Numbered from the stretch's first letter, positions 53,512 to 62,679 are shown. The stretch is DNA of 64,000 bases from Actinomadura syzygii (GCF_008085905.1 NZ_VSFF01000008.1:62001-126000); one strand, 5' to 3'. The notes: generated by a model from the letters alone, not told the origin. Numbers and translations are program-made.

Positions 53512-55407
53512 GTGAGATACGGCCCGAGTGACCGTCCCAGCCCCGATGACCCCGGCCCCTCAGACCCCGGCCCCACGGACCCGCCCGCCTCGGGCGACAC
53601 GGCCCCCGGCCGGCGTCCCGGCCCTTACCCCGGGGACGTCCACGTCGCAGGCCGCAGCACCTCCCCCCAGGACTCCGCACCACCCTCCGACTGGATCCCC
53701 GTCCAACCCCCCGCGCCCCCGGAGCCCCAAACCGACGGCGCCTCGGCTCACCCCCCGCAGCCCTGGTCACAACCCGGCTCGGCCCCGGCCGCCCCAGAGG
53801 CCCAGCAAGGCGGCGGCACGTCAGGCGAGCCCCAGCCGTGGTCCCAAGGCGGCCCCCAAACGCAAGGCGGCAGTGCGCCCGGGCAGACCCAGCCGTGGTA
53901 CCAAGGCGAGGCGATGCCCGCCGGGATGCCCCCAGCACCGGAGCCTCAGCGCGGCGGCGCCCCGGGCCAACCCCAGCCGACCTGGTCCCAACCCGAGGCG
54001 ACGCCTTTCGACTCGGAGGCTCAGCAGGGTGGCGGCGGGGGCGCGGGCGGTCTTCCGGCTGCCGAGTCGCCGTCCTCCTCCGGTTGGGAGCCGCATGCGC
54101 CGGGCGTGACCCCGCCGCCGACTTTCGAACCGGCGTCCCCTACGCCGCGGGATCCACTTCAGAGCGATGGCGGCGCGTGGGAGCCTCACGATCCGGGTTC
54201 CGTCCCGCAGGATGATTCGCTCTCCGGCGGGTCCGCTCCGGCCGGGTCGTCGCCGTCGTGGCAGCCGCACGATCCGCGGATCACCCCGCAGGCCGGGGTG
54301 CCCACCGGCGGGGAGCCGGACGTGCCGTCGTCGTCGTGGACGGGACGCGAGACGTCCGAGACGACCTTCGGTGAGCCGTCGACCTGGGAGGGCTCGGCCG
54401 ACGAGCCTTCGTCGCCGCAACCGGACCGCGCGCCCGGCGTCCCCGCGCCTCGGGGCGGTGAGCCGTCCTATGGGAATCCGGGCGGGCCCGCGTGGGAGCC
54501 GGGCGCCGATCCGCTCTCGAAGGAGCCGTCCGCCGGACGGCACGCACCACGCGAAGACGAGCCGTTCCTGCCCAGCAAGGGCCTGTCCGTCGAGCCGCCC
54601 TCGGTGACCAGGCCGGACGTGGCGTCGCCGCAGTGGGCGCCCGCGGACGCGGCCGTCCGTCCCGGCCCGATGGCCGATCCCGGCCGCCGCATGGAATTGG
54701 CGGACGCCTTCGTCGCCGAATTCGTCGGAAGCACGACCTGGCGGGCGACGCTCGCCGTCCTGGAAGGGGCATTCCCGGGGCTGGGAATGGCGGCGACGCT
54801 TTCCGGCCGCACCGACGAACTGTGGCGGATGATGGACGCGCTAGACCGGAAGTCCGCGGCCGGAATCGGCGTTTCGGCATGGCTCGATGACGCGGGAATG
54901 GTTTTCGACCTGAGCGCTCACCTGGGCACACGCCCGTCCCGCACCTCACCGAACGGCCCACCGCGAGCGTCGCGCCCATATGCCGGGGCATTCGTCGTCG
55001 ACACCCTCGACCCGCTTCGATATCACCGCGCGGTCGGCGGGCCGCGAGCACCCCGCCCGCTCCCTGGAGAGGGGGAGGGGCTCGTCCCGAACGCGGCGGA
55101 GGACGACGACAGCGGCGTGGTGATCGTCGCGCACCTGGCGTCCGCCGGCGTCCGGGTCCTGGACTCGGCGGTCCTGTGGCGCTACGCGGGACGGGTCGTC
55201 ACCGGGACGCTGCACGAACCGGCGCGTCCCGACACCCGCGCCCGGACCCGGCGCGCGCTCCGGGCACTGCGCCGCGTGGTCTTCGTCGACCCCGACCTGG
55301 GCCTCGGCCTCTGCCTCCAGGTCGACGCGGCGCGCGTCCCCCGGTGCCTGCTGGCGTTCGGCGTGGACCGGGCGGGCGGCGGCGCGCCCCGGTTCGTCCG
55401 GGTCTGA
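53512..55407 (+). CDS. Proline-rich protein with a conserved-looking C-terminal domain, unknown
   Basis: A 631-residue protein in two parts. Residues 1 to about 385 are disordered and rich in Pro, Gly, Gln, Ser and Trp, with spaced motifs such as PWSQ, PWYQG, WEPHAPGVTP, WEPHDPGSVP and WQPHDPRITP. The last 240 residues look folded: ELADAFVAEFVGSTTWRATLAVLEGAFPGLGMAATLSG, an insertion, then VVIVAHLASAGVRVLDSAVLWRYAGRVVTG and a closing VVFVDPDLGLGLCLQVDAARVP. I know no family for it. No signal peptide or membrane helix is visible. Its stop is directly adjacent to the stop of the convergent coiled-coil gene. Confidence 0.65.
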   Translation: MRYGPSDRPSPDDPGPSDPGPTDPPASGDTAPGRRPGPYPGDVHVAGRSTSPQDSAPPSDWIPVQPPAPPEPQTDGASAHPPQPWSQPGSAPAAPEAQQGGGTSGEPQPWSQGGPQTQGGSAPGQTQPWYQGEAMPAGMPPAPEPQRGGAPGQPQPTWSQPEATPFDSEAQQGGGGGAGGLPAAESPSSSGWEPHAPGVTPPPTFEPASPTPRDPLQSDGGAWEPHDPGSVPQDDSLSGGSAPAGSSPSWQPHDPRITPQAGVPTGGEPDVPSSSWTGRETSETTFGEPSTWEGSADEPSSPQPDRAPGVPAPRGGEPSYGNPGGPAWEPGADPLSKEPSAGRHAPREDEPFLPSKGLSVEPPSVTRPDVASPQWAPADAAVRPGPMADPGRRMELADAFVAEFVGSTTWRATLAVLEGAFPGLGMAATLSGRTDELWRMMDALDRKSAAGIGVSAWLDDAGMVFDLSAHLGTRPSRTSPNGPPRASRPYAGAFVVDTLDPLRYHRAVGGPRAPRPLPGEGEGLVPNAAEDDDSGVVIVAHLASAGVRVLDSAVLWRYAGRVVTGTLHEPARPDTRARTRRALRALRRVVFVDPDLGLGLCLQVDAARVPRCLLAFGVDRAGGGAPRFVRV

Positions 55408-56340
55408 TCAGTCGTCGGTGCGCAACCAGGACAGGTCGCTCCGCCGGTCGGCCGGAAGCTCGCGGAGATGGTCCACGAGCTGCCACGGCTCGGCGGGCGG
55501 CGCGTCCTGGTCGGGGAGGACGCCGCAGACGAGCGCGCTCTGCGTGCTGACCGCCGTGAACGGCCCGAACTGCGCGACCCCGCCGCCGCGCAGCGCCGCC
55601 AACTCGGTGAGCAGCGCGTTCAGCGCCGACGAGTCGCGCGGGTCGTACAGCCCCCGGACGTAGGAGAACAGATCCTCGGCGAGCACCTCGGGGCGGCGGC
55701 CGGAGAGCTGGTAGACCGTCCCCCAGTAGGTCCCCGTCGCCTGCCCGGACCGCTTGTCGCGCACCCGGACCCGCAGCCCGTACTCGGCGGCGCACCGCTC
55801 GTACGCCTCCGCGAGCAGGGCCTCCGCCTCGCCCTCCTCGCTCAGCAGGACACCGGTGACGACGCCCTCCTCCCGGTCCAGGCGGTCGAGCATCTCGCGG
55901 TGCAGTTCCTGGACGTCCTGCTCCACCGCGTCCAGCGACCTGGCCAGGGCGTGCTGCGCGTCGCGGTCGAGATCGAGGCCCGCCAGATCGTCGGAGATGT
56001 CGCCGAGCTGCTTCTCCAGCCGATCGACCCGCCCGCCGACGGAGTCGAGCCGGTCGACGACCTCGCTGGGCGGGGCCTCCGCCTGCGGCGGGGACTGCGG
56101 GATCGGGATGCCGGCGGGCTCGGTCGCCTCGTCCACCACCGCCTTGAGCGCGTCGTGGCGCCGCGCGAGCTCGGCCACCTGGTTGCGCAGTTCACGCAGC
56201 TCAGCCTGCGCGCGGGGGAGCCGCTTGTCGGACGCCAGATAGAGCTCGCGCCCTCCGATCGCCAGACACAGCAGAACGAGGATCACGGTGGTCATGGTCC
56301 CGACGATAACCACCCACGGCCCCGCCCGCCGATCTCGCAA
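55408..56340 (-). CDS. Membrane-anchored coiled-coil protein, unknown
   Basis: A 310-residue protein with one membrane helix at residues about 9-31 (VVIVGTMTTVILVLLCLAIGG). Two coiled-coil stretches follow (LPRAQAELRELRNQVAELARRHDALKAVVDEA, then VDRLDSVGGRVDRLEKQLGDISDDLAGLDLD and QHALARSLDAVEQDVQELHREMLDRLD). A folded C-terminal domain of about 150 residues has LLAEAYERCAAEYGLRVRVRDKRSG and WGTVYQLSGRRPEVLAEDLFSYVRGLYD. The start is uncertain (TTG 56340, or the in-frame GTG 56313 or ATG 56295). It is convergent with the proline-rich gene. Confidence 0.65.
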   Translation of the reverse strand: MRDRRAGPWVVIVGTMTTVILVLLCLAIGGRELYLASDKRLPRAQAELRELRNQVAELARRHDALKAVVDEATEPAGIPIPQSPPQAEAPPSEVVDRLDSVGGRVDRLEKQLGDISDDLAGLDLDRDAQHALARSLDAVEQDVQELHREMLDRLDREEGVVTGVLLSEEGEAEALLAEAYERCAAEYGLRVRVRDKRSGQATGTYWGTVYQLSGRRPEVLAEDLFSYVRGLYDPRDSSALNALLTELAALRGGGVAQFGPFTAVSTQSALVCGVLPDQDAPPAEPWQLVDHLRELPADRRSDLSWLRTDD

Positions 56341-56998
56341 CAGATCTCGTCCGATTGGCCCGTCATTTACCCCCGCCCCTACACCCCGCCCAACCGCCCG
56401 AGCCCTTCACCACCCCACCAACCCCGCAGGTGAACCGCCCACCCCCGCCCCGAGGCCCCCTAAACACCGGCGCCGCCCCCCACGCCTCAGCCGACACCTC
56501 CATGAGACGGCACGCCCACAAGCCTCAAAAGCCACCTGTTGTACGTAAGACCCGGTCCCTGGCCTGAGAAAGCCCACCAGGCATACGACCGCCCGCCTCG
56601 CGTCCCACTGTCGACGCCAGAAAAACGACCACAACCGGCCCCACGGACGGACGTCCCCCAGAACACCACCCCGCCCACCGCCGCGGCCCACACCCACTCC
56701 GAGCCAATGGCGTCGGCGTACGAACTTGACCCGCGCTCCGCCGTCTAACCTGCGCCCGCCCAGCCTGCGCCCTGCTCGGCCTCGTTGCTGCTCAGGCAGC
56801 ATTCCGGTCGGCGTGTGCCTTGCTGGGCGTGTGCCTTGCTCGGCCTAGGGCCTGTTTCGTCTTGGGCCTGTTTCGCCCGTGGATTACCTGGCCTGCGGTC
56901 TGTCGGGCCTGGTCGTGCAGGGCTGCGAGTGCCTGGGCATCGTCGGCTGGTGCGCCGAGGGGCTGACGACGCGGGTTGTGGTTTTGGGGTGTGGTGGG
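56341..56998. other. Large intergenic region with strong strand asymmetry and short direct repeats
   Basis: 658 bases without a convincing gene. The first 180 bases are very C-rich on the plus strand, with runs such as CCCCCGCCCC, so the minus strand could form G-quadruplexes. At 56810-56840 the 15-base sequence GGCGTGTGCCTTGCT occurs twice in tandem with one base between, and GGGCCTGTTTCG occurs at 56848 and 56864. The minus-strand frames here have low-complexity Arg/Gly composition and no matching ribosome sites. The region should hold the promoter of the coiled-coil gene and the 3' end of the Spo0M-like transcript. Confidence 0.4.
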
Positions 56999-59110
56999 TC
57001 AGCCGAAGAGGCCGCCTAGGAGGCCGCCGAGGATTTCGGCTGCGCCGCCTGCGATTTCTCCGGCTACGTCTCCGGCGATGTCGCCTGCTATTCCGCCTGC
57101 CGCGTCGGCGATCACGTTGCCCGCCACTTGGCCCGCGTATCCGGCGACGGCGTTGCCGAAGGCGTCGACGGGGACGCCGCCGACGTAGCCCGCCACGTTC
57201 TGCGCGTATCCGGCGACGTCTCCTCCGACCGCGCCGATGGCCATGCCGCCCGCGATTCCGGCCGCGGCCGCGCCGCCGACCAGGCCCGCCGCCGCGATGC
57301 CGTGGTGCCCGCGATGACCGTGGTAGTGCCCCGGCGGACTGTGATGAACGTGCATGGGCGGCGGCGCCGGATGGCCATGGGCCGCAGGCGGATAGGGCCC
57401 TGGGCCCGGCGGCGCCGGTGGCGGCGGGCCGTTGTGTCCCGGCGGCCCGTACGGTGCTGGGCCTCCAGGAGCGGGTGGCGGCGGGCCGACGGGCGCCGCG
57501 CCCACCGGCGGCGGCCCTCCGTACGGCCCACCGGGTGGAGCGCTGTGCGGGGCGTGGCCCGAAGGCGGCAGCGGCGGGCCGCCGTGTCCCGGCATGGGTG
57601 CGTGTGCGGCCGGACTGCCCGGAAGCGGGGACGGAGGACCGCCGTGGCCGGGCGCTGGTCCATACGCCCCAGGACCGCCGGGGGGCGGAGGCGGAAAGCC
57701 ACCCGGCGCGGGCATCGGCGACTGTGCGGCCGGGCTACCTGGGAGCGGAGACGGTGAGCCGCTTTGGCCGGGCATAGGTGCGTGTGCAGCCGGGCTACCT
57801 GGGAGGGGAGATGGCGGGCCGCTTTGGCCAGGCATAGGTGCGTGTGCGGCCGGGCTACCTGGGAGGGGGGACGGTGAGCCGCTTTGGCCGGGCATGGGGG
57901 CGTGTGCAGCCGGGCCTCCTGGGAACGGTGAGTTGCCGTGGCCAGGCATTGGTGAGTGTGCGGGCGGGCTGCCGGGGGAGGGCGGGCCGCCGTGGCCGGG
58001 CATGGGTGCGCCCGGGGGCGGAGGGGGAAAGCCTGGGGTGGCGCCGCCAGGGTGGTGGGCCGGGCCGGGCGGGGGATACGCCGGGCCGCCCGGTGGGGGC
58101 GGGGTGTGGCCTGGGGTGTGCATTGGTGCGGGTGCCTCGCCCGGCGCGGGTGCGGGTGGCGGGAACTGGACATTCCCCGGCCCGCCGTACTCGCCATATT
58201 CACCCGGCCCGCCGTAGGACGCGGCGGCGGGCTGGGCGGGTGATCCGCCCGGCGGCGGTGGGGGCGGCGGGAACGCCGACGGGCCGCCGGGCGGTGGCAG
58301 GGGTGCCTGGCCCGGGGGCGGCGTGGGGTTGCCGTGCGCGGCGCCGGGGCCGGACGCCGAGCGGGGCAGCGCCGTCGCGGCCTCCAGCCACTGGGTGATC
58401 TTGGCGTTCCAGTCGGTCTCGGCGGCCTCCGCGTGCGGCACCTGGAAGACGCCGAACGACTCGTCCGTCGGGGTGTCGCGGTCTTCGGCGCGGAGGACGA
58501 ACGCCATGCTGCGCGGGCTGGCGACGAAGCTCAGCCCGACCTTGTCGATCCGCCCCTGGAACGACGTCGGCGGGTTGAGGTGGATCTCCTGGTGGAACGG
58601 CAACTGCTGGGGCACGCCCCGCAGCTTCGACGACTCGAACGTCACGTTCGTGATCTGGAAGCCGAGCTGGGCGATCGCGGCGAGCACCCACTGCTGGGAC
58701 TCCAGCGGCTCGACCGAGATCGGGTCGACGTCGCCCGGGTCGGGCTGCCCCTTCGCGTCGACCTCGGTGCACATGCCGATCGTGAAGCCGGGCAGCTCGT
58801 GTCCGAGGACGGTGGTGAACGGCAGCTCGTACGGCAGCGGAATGGAGAACGAGAGGTCGCGCTGCTGCGCCGCGTCCAGCCGGAACCCGCGGGTGAGGGC
58901 GCCCCGGTACACCTCGGGGCCGGCCGTCTCGCCGCCGTAGCCGTCCTGCATGCGCGGCATGAGCGCGAGCGTGACGTGCCGGATCTCCACGGGACCGGAG
59001 CCGCCGCGCAGGTGCACCTTGCCCGCCACGACCCCGCCGGGCTTGCAGTTCGGCTCCGACAGGATCGTGTCGACCGACGGACCGCCGCCTGCCATCTGCC
59101 CGTACGACAC
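56999..59110 (-). CDS. Spo0M-like protein with a proline-rich repeat region and glycine-zipper-like tail
   Basis: A 703-residue protein in three parts. Residues 1 to about 250 are a SpoOM (sporulation control, arrestin-like) domain: VDTILSEPNCKPGGVVAGKVHLRGGSGPVEIRHVTLAL and FSIPLPYELPFTTVLGHELPG. Residues about 255-580 are Pro/Gly/His-rich, with tandem 20-residue repeats of the HAPMPGQSGSPSPLPGSPAA kind. The last about 100 residues are Ala/Gly/Val-rich (GLVGGAAAAGIAGGMAIGAVGG, then AGDIAGDVAGEIAGG), like a glycine zipper that could associate with membranes. GTG 59110 has GAGAGGGG. Spo0M proteins affect sporulation in Bacillus. Confidence 0.88.
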   Translation of the reverse strand: MSYGQMAGGGPSVDTILSEPNCKPGGVVAGKVHLRGGSGPVEIRHVTLALMPRMQDGYGGETAGPEVYRGALTRGFRLDAAQQRDLSFSIPLPYELPFTTVLGHELPGFTIGMCTEVDAKGQPDPGDVDPISVEPLESQQWVLAAIAQLGFQITNVTFESSKLRGVPQQLPFHQEIHLNPPTSFQGRIDKVGLSFVASPRSMAFVLRAEDRDTPTDESFGVFQVPHAEAAETDWNAKITQWLEAATALPRSASGPGAAHGNPTPPPGQAPLPPPGGPSAFPPPPPPPGGSPAQPAAASYGGPGEYGEYGGPGNVQFPPPAPAPGEAPAPMHTPGHTPPPPGGPAYPPPGPAHHPGGATPGFPPPPPGAPMPGHGGPPSPGSPPAHSPMPGHGNSPFPGGPAAHAPMPGQSGSPSPLPGSPAAHAPMPGQSGPPSPLPGSPAAHAPMPGQSGSPSPLPGSPAAQSPMPAPGGFPPPPPGGPGAYGPAPGHGGPPSPLPGSPAAHAPMPGHGGPPLPPSGHAPHSAPPGGPYGGPPPVGAAPVGPPPPAPGGPAPYGPPGHNGPPPPAPPGPGPYPPAAHGHPAPPPMHVHHSPPGHYHGHRGHHGIAAAGLVGGAAAAGIAGGMAIGAVGGDVAGYAQNVAGYVGGVPVDAFGNAVAGYAGQVAGNVIADAAGGIAGDIAGDVAGEIAGGAAEILGGLLGGLFG
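57590..57960 (-). repeat. 60-bp tandem repeat array in the Spo0M-like gene
   Basis: Three nearly identical 60-base units span about 57721-57900, differing at a few positions each, with more diverged copies on both sides. Each encodes 20 residues rich in Pro, Gly, Ser and His. The high identity at DNA level indicates recent expansion or conversion. Confidence 0.85.
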
Positions 59111-59320
59111 CGGCCGTTCCCCTCTCCCGACCGCGGGGACGCTTCCCCGCGCATGTCAGCCCGCGCGAACCGGCCCCGCCGAACGTCCGCGAAGAATCCG
59201 CGGGGCAGGGCCGTCACGCGTTAGACCAGTCCAGCATGCCATCGGTTCACGCCACGAAACGGACAACGGAACCAACTCGTCCGGCGTCCTGGGAAATGCC
59301 CCGATCGCCGCTGTGACGCG

Positions 59321-60682
59321 CTATTCCTTTGTGGTGACGGTGACGGTCGCGTAGCCGAGTTTCTCCAATGGTTCGCGGATCTGGGCGGCGTCGCCGACGG
59401 CGATCACGGTGAGCGCCTCCGGGTCGATGTGCTTGCGGTACGCGCGGGCCACACCGTCGGGAGTGGACGCCCGGACGGCGGCGAGGTAGGCGCTCGGGTA
59501 GTCGGTGCCCAGCCCGTTCGCCGACACGTCGGCCAGCTCGGCGGCCACGGAGCGGGCCGTCTCGTACTCGGCGGGCGCCCGGTCGGCCAGCGCGCGGACG
59601 GACGAGCCGTGCTCGTCCGCGTCGATCCCCCGGGACACGATGCCGCGCAGCTCCGTCAGCGCGTCCGCCACGGCGTCGGCCGTGACCTCGGTGTGCACGG
59701 CGCCCTGCGCGATGAACAGCCCGCAGTGCCGCATCCGCAGCAGCCCGGCCCGCATCCCGTACGTGTAGCCCTTCTCCTCGCGGAGCACCGCGTTGAGCCG
59801 GGACGTGAGCCCGCCGCCCAGCACGTGCGACGCGACCATCAGCGACGGCCAGTCGTGGTGGGAACGGTCGGGCACCCCGTGCCCGAACCCGAGGTAGGTC
59901 TGCACCGAGCCGGGACGGTCGACGACGACGATCCGCGCGGCCGACTCCGGCATGACACGGTCGGCGGTCGGCAGCGTCGGGCCCGAGGGAGCCCAATCCT
60001 CCAGCGCGGCGCTCAGCGCCGTGTCGGCGTCGGCCCCGGACAGGTCACCGGCGACGACGGCCGTGGCCTCCGCGGGCACCACCGAACCGTAGAAGGCGCG
60101 CACGTCCGCCCCGCCGAGCGCCTCGACGCGGGTGCGGCCGCCGCCCGTCGGACGGGCCGCCCGCGCGTCCGCTGGGAACATCACCGCGCGCAGCTCGCGC
60201 ATCGCGCGCGACCCCGGGTCGGCGTCCTCCTGGGCGATCTCCTCCAGCCGTTCGCGGACGAGGCGCCGCACGTCGGAGTCGTCCAGCGCGGGACGCCGCA
60301 CCACCGACGAGAACAGCTCCAGCGCCGCGCCGAGCCGGGTGACCGGGACGTCCAGCGCGATGCGCAGCGCCGTCAGGTCGGCGGCGGCGTACAGGCTGGC
60401 GCCGAGCCGCTCGAACGCGGCGGTCAGTGCGGTGCCGCCGCCCGGCTCGGTGCCCTCCAGCAGCGCCCGCGCGGCCAGTGTGGCGACGCCGTCGCGGCCT
60501 TCGGGCTCCCGTCCGGCGCCCGCGTGCAGCACGAGCCGGACCGCGGCGAGCTTGCGCCCGGGCAGGTCGCAGCGCAGCGTCGCCGGACCGGCCGGGACGC
60601 GGCCCGCGCTCGCGGCCGGGAACGCCCACGCCGGGACGGGCCCCGGGACGGGACGGGGCTGCAGGTCCAGGCCGCTGGTCAC
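59321..60682 (-). CDS. M16 peptidase-like protein, non-catalytic subunit
   Basis: A 453-residue M16 fold protein. It has the paired domains and the C-terminal LGGGLTSRLNAVLREEKGYTYGMRAGLLRMRHCGLFIAQGAV, but the HxxEH zinc site of active M16 enzymes is absent from its N-terminal half. The equivalent region reads RLVLHAGAGREPEGRDGVATLAARALLEG. It overlaps the active M16 gene by four bases (GTGA), so the two probably form a heterodimer, as in mitochondrial-type processing peptidases. Confidence 0.88.
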   Translation of the reverse strand: MTSGLDLQPRPVPGPVPAWAFPAASAGRVPAGPATLRCDLPGRKLAAVRLVLHAGAGREPEGRDGVATLAARALLEGTEPGGGTALTAAFERLGASLYAAADLTALRIALDVPVTRLGAALELFSSVVRRPALDDSDVRRLVRERLEEIAQEDADPGSRAMRELRAVMFPADARAARPTGGGRTRVEALGGADVRAFYGSVVPAEATAVVAGDLSGADADTALSAALEDWAPSGPTLPTADRVMPESAARIVVVDRPGSVQTYLGFGHGVPDRSHHDWPSLMVASHVLGGGLTSRLNAVLREEKGYTYGMRAGLLRMRHCGLFIAQGAVHTEVTADAVADALTELRGIVSRGIDADEHGSSVRALADRAPAEYETARSVAAELADVSANGLGTDYPSAYLAAVRASTPDGVARAYRKHIDPEALTVIAVGDAAQIREPLEKLGYATVTVTTKE

Positions 60683-61935
60683 GAGTTGCCTCCGTAGGTC
60701 AGGGCGGTGCGGCCGCCGGGCGCGAGCCAGCGGCCCGCCATCTCCTTGATCGCGTCCCCGGTGACGGCGGCGGCGCGGCCGGGGGCGGTGAAGACCCGGG
60801 CCGGGTCGTCGAACTGGGTGGCGTTCTGCGAGAGGGCGTTGGCGAGGCCGGTGACGGTCTCGGTCTGCTCCAGGAAGCCGCGCTCGGCCTGGGCGGTGGC
60901 GCGGGCTGTCTCGTCGGCGTCCGGGCCGTGGGCGGCGAACCGTTCGAGCTCCTCGTCGAGCACGGCGGCGATCTTGTCCGGTTCCGGCCCGATCGCGTCC
61001 ACGATCGCCAGGGACGGGCCGGACGCCAGCCGCGTCACGCCCGCCCACACCTCGGTGGCGATCTCGTCGCGCCGCACCATCCGGTCGTAGAGGCGGGACC
61101 CGGAGCCGCCGCCGAGGATCTCGACCGCCAGCTCGGCGGCCTCGACGTCGTCGCCGCCGTCGGTGGGCAGCGTGAACATCGCGAAGTAGGCGGGGGAGGG
61201 GACCTCCTCGTCGAGCGCCTCCTCCCGCACGCCGCTCAGCGGACCGAGCTCGCCGGGCCGCGTCGGCGGCTTCGCCGGGCCCGTCGGCAGGCCGCCGAAA
61301 TAGCGTTCGACCGCCTCGATGGTCTTCGCCGGGTCGACGTCGCCCACCACGGACAGGACGGCGTTGCCCGGCGCGTACCAGGTGGCGAAGAAGTCGGCGC
61401 AGTCTTCGAGGGTGGTGGCGTCCAGGTCTTCCATGGAGCCGATCGGGGTGTGCGCGTAAGGGTGGCCCGAGGGGAACGTCAGGTCGCAGAGCCGTTCGAA
61501 GGCCGTCCCGTAGGGCTGGTTGTCGTAGCGCTGGCGGCGCTCGTTCTTCACCACGTCGCGCTGGTTGCCGAGGTTGGCCTGGGTGAGCGCGGCGGGCAGC
61601 GTGCCCATCCGGTCGGCCTCCAGCCAGAGCGCGAGCTCCAGATGGCTGACCGGCACCGTCTCGTAGTAGTTCGTGCGCTCGAACGACGTGCTGGCGTTGA
61701 AGGCGGCGCCCGCGCTCTCCAGCAGCGCGGCGTGCTCGCCCTCGGCGACGTTCGCCGAGCCCTGGAACATCAGGTGCTCGAAGAGGTGGGCGAGGCCGGT
61801 GCGCCCGGCCCTTTCGTGGCGTGAGCCCACCCCGTACCAGATGTTCACGGCGGCCAGTGGTACGACATGGTCCTCGCAGACCACCACGCGCAGGCCATTG
61901 CCGAGCGTGTGCTCATGCAGAGGCTGTTCTGCCAC
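60679..61935 (-). CDS. M16 family zinc metallopeptidase, catalytic subunit
   Basis: A 418-residue peptidase. HLFEH (His50, Glu53, His54) is the inverted zinc motif of M16 enzymes, preceded by VPLAAVNIWYGVGSRHERAGRTGLA and followed by the third ligand region TSFERTNYYETVP. The R-Y-type C-terminal half has LAVEILGGGSGSRLYDRMVRRD. GTG 61935 with GGGAG is preferred; the longer frame to 62031 adds a basic leader without family similarity. It forms an overlapping pair with the downstream inactive subunit. Confidence 0.92.
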   Translation of the reverse strand: MAEQPLHEHTLGNGLRVVVCEDHVVPLAAVNIWYGVGSRHERAGRTGLAHLFEHLMFQGSANVAEGEHAALLESAGAAFNASTSFERTNYYETVPVSHLELALWLEADRMGTLPAALTQANLGNQRDVVKNERRQRYDNQPYGTAFERLCDLTFPSGHPYAHTPIGSMEDLDATTLEDCADFFATWYAPGNAVLSVVGDVDPAKTIEAVERYFGGLPTGPAKPPTRPGELGPLSGVREEALDEEVPSPAYFAMFTLPTDGGDDVEAAELAVEILGGGSGSRLYDRMVRRDEIATEVWAGVTRLASGPSLAIVDAIGPEPDKIAAVLDEELERFAAHGPDADETARATAQAERGFLEQTETVTGLANALSQNATQFDDPARVFTAPGRAAAVTGDAIKEMAGRWLAPGGRTALTYGGNS

Positions 61936-62148
61936 GGAGCGCTCCCGTCCGTTCGATGGGTTCGGCTGGCGGACAGCACCGCGCGCGTCGGCGGGACGTG
62001 CCCAGGCGGCGGGCTTGATCTCGGTCTTCACCGTACCGGGTGCGCACGGCCTCGGGAGCGCTCGCGCGAACCTGTGGATAACCCGGGGAACGAAGCCGGA
62101 GCGGGGAGTCGGAAGGCTGAACGGCGGGAGGCCGGGGAGGCGCGAAGA

Positions 62149-62502
62149 TCAGGACGACGCGGACTCGTGCGCCGCGATGGCGTCCTCGAGGGAGTGGTGC
62201 AGGACGAAGATCTTGGTGAGCTGGGTGACGTGGAAGACCCGGCGGACCCGGTCGTTGACGCCCATGAACGCCATCGTGCCGTCGCGCGCCCGCAGCCGGT
62301 GGTAGATGCCGACCAGCACGCCGAGGCCCGTGGAGTCGAGGAACGTGACCTCGCCTAGGTCGATGACGAGGTGCGTTCCGCCGTTGTCGATGATGTCCAG
62401 GAGCGCCTCCCGGAGCCGGGGGCTGGTGAAGACGTCGATCTCGCCGCTGATCTTCACCACCGTGAGGCCCTGTTCGACGCGGTGCTCGACGGCGAAGTCC
62501 AC
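62149..62502 (-). CDS. STAS-domain anti-sigma factor antagonist, BldG-like
   Basis: A 117-residue single STAS domain. VKISGEIDVFTSPRLREALLD and VIDLGEVTFLDSTGLGVLVG are the conserved lines. Ser57 in DSTGLG is the residue that is phosphorylated in BldG/SpoIIAA proteins. When unphosphorylated it sequesters anti-sigma factors, releasing sigma factors. The RsbW-like kinase gene upstream and the PP2C phosphatases at 40.6 and 49.8 kb are possible partners. GTG 62502 has GGAG about 9-12 bases upstream. Confidence 0.93.
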   Translation of the reverse strand: MDFAVEHRVEQGLTVVKISGEIDVFTSPRLREALLDIIDNGGTHLVIDLGEVTFLDSTGLGVLVGIYHRLRARDGTMAFMGVNDRVRRVFHVTQLTKIFVLHHSLEDAIAAHESASS

Positions 62503-62679
62503 CGCCGCTCCTTTCTGCCGATGTCGCCTCGGGGGCCGGGAGCCGGGGTTCCGGGGGACCGGACCCGAGTGGGGACTGTCTTGCTACCCGTGTGACGCGC
62601 CGTTACGCCCCGCCAACGGGATGTCGCACTTCGACCCCACCAAGCGCACCGGTCTCACGCCGTACGTCCACGACGGGCC

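Noticed and set aside
56407-56802. Minus-strand frame of 131 codons in the large gap
   Set aside because: Gly/Arg-rich composition follows from the G-rich strand; there is no ribosome site or recognisable domain.
62073-62081. TGTGGATAA, the complement of a DnaA box, between the M16 and STAS genes
   Set aside because: It is a single box without neighbouring copies, an AT-rich unwinding region or dnaA/dnaN genes, so there is no support for an origin.
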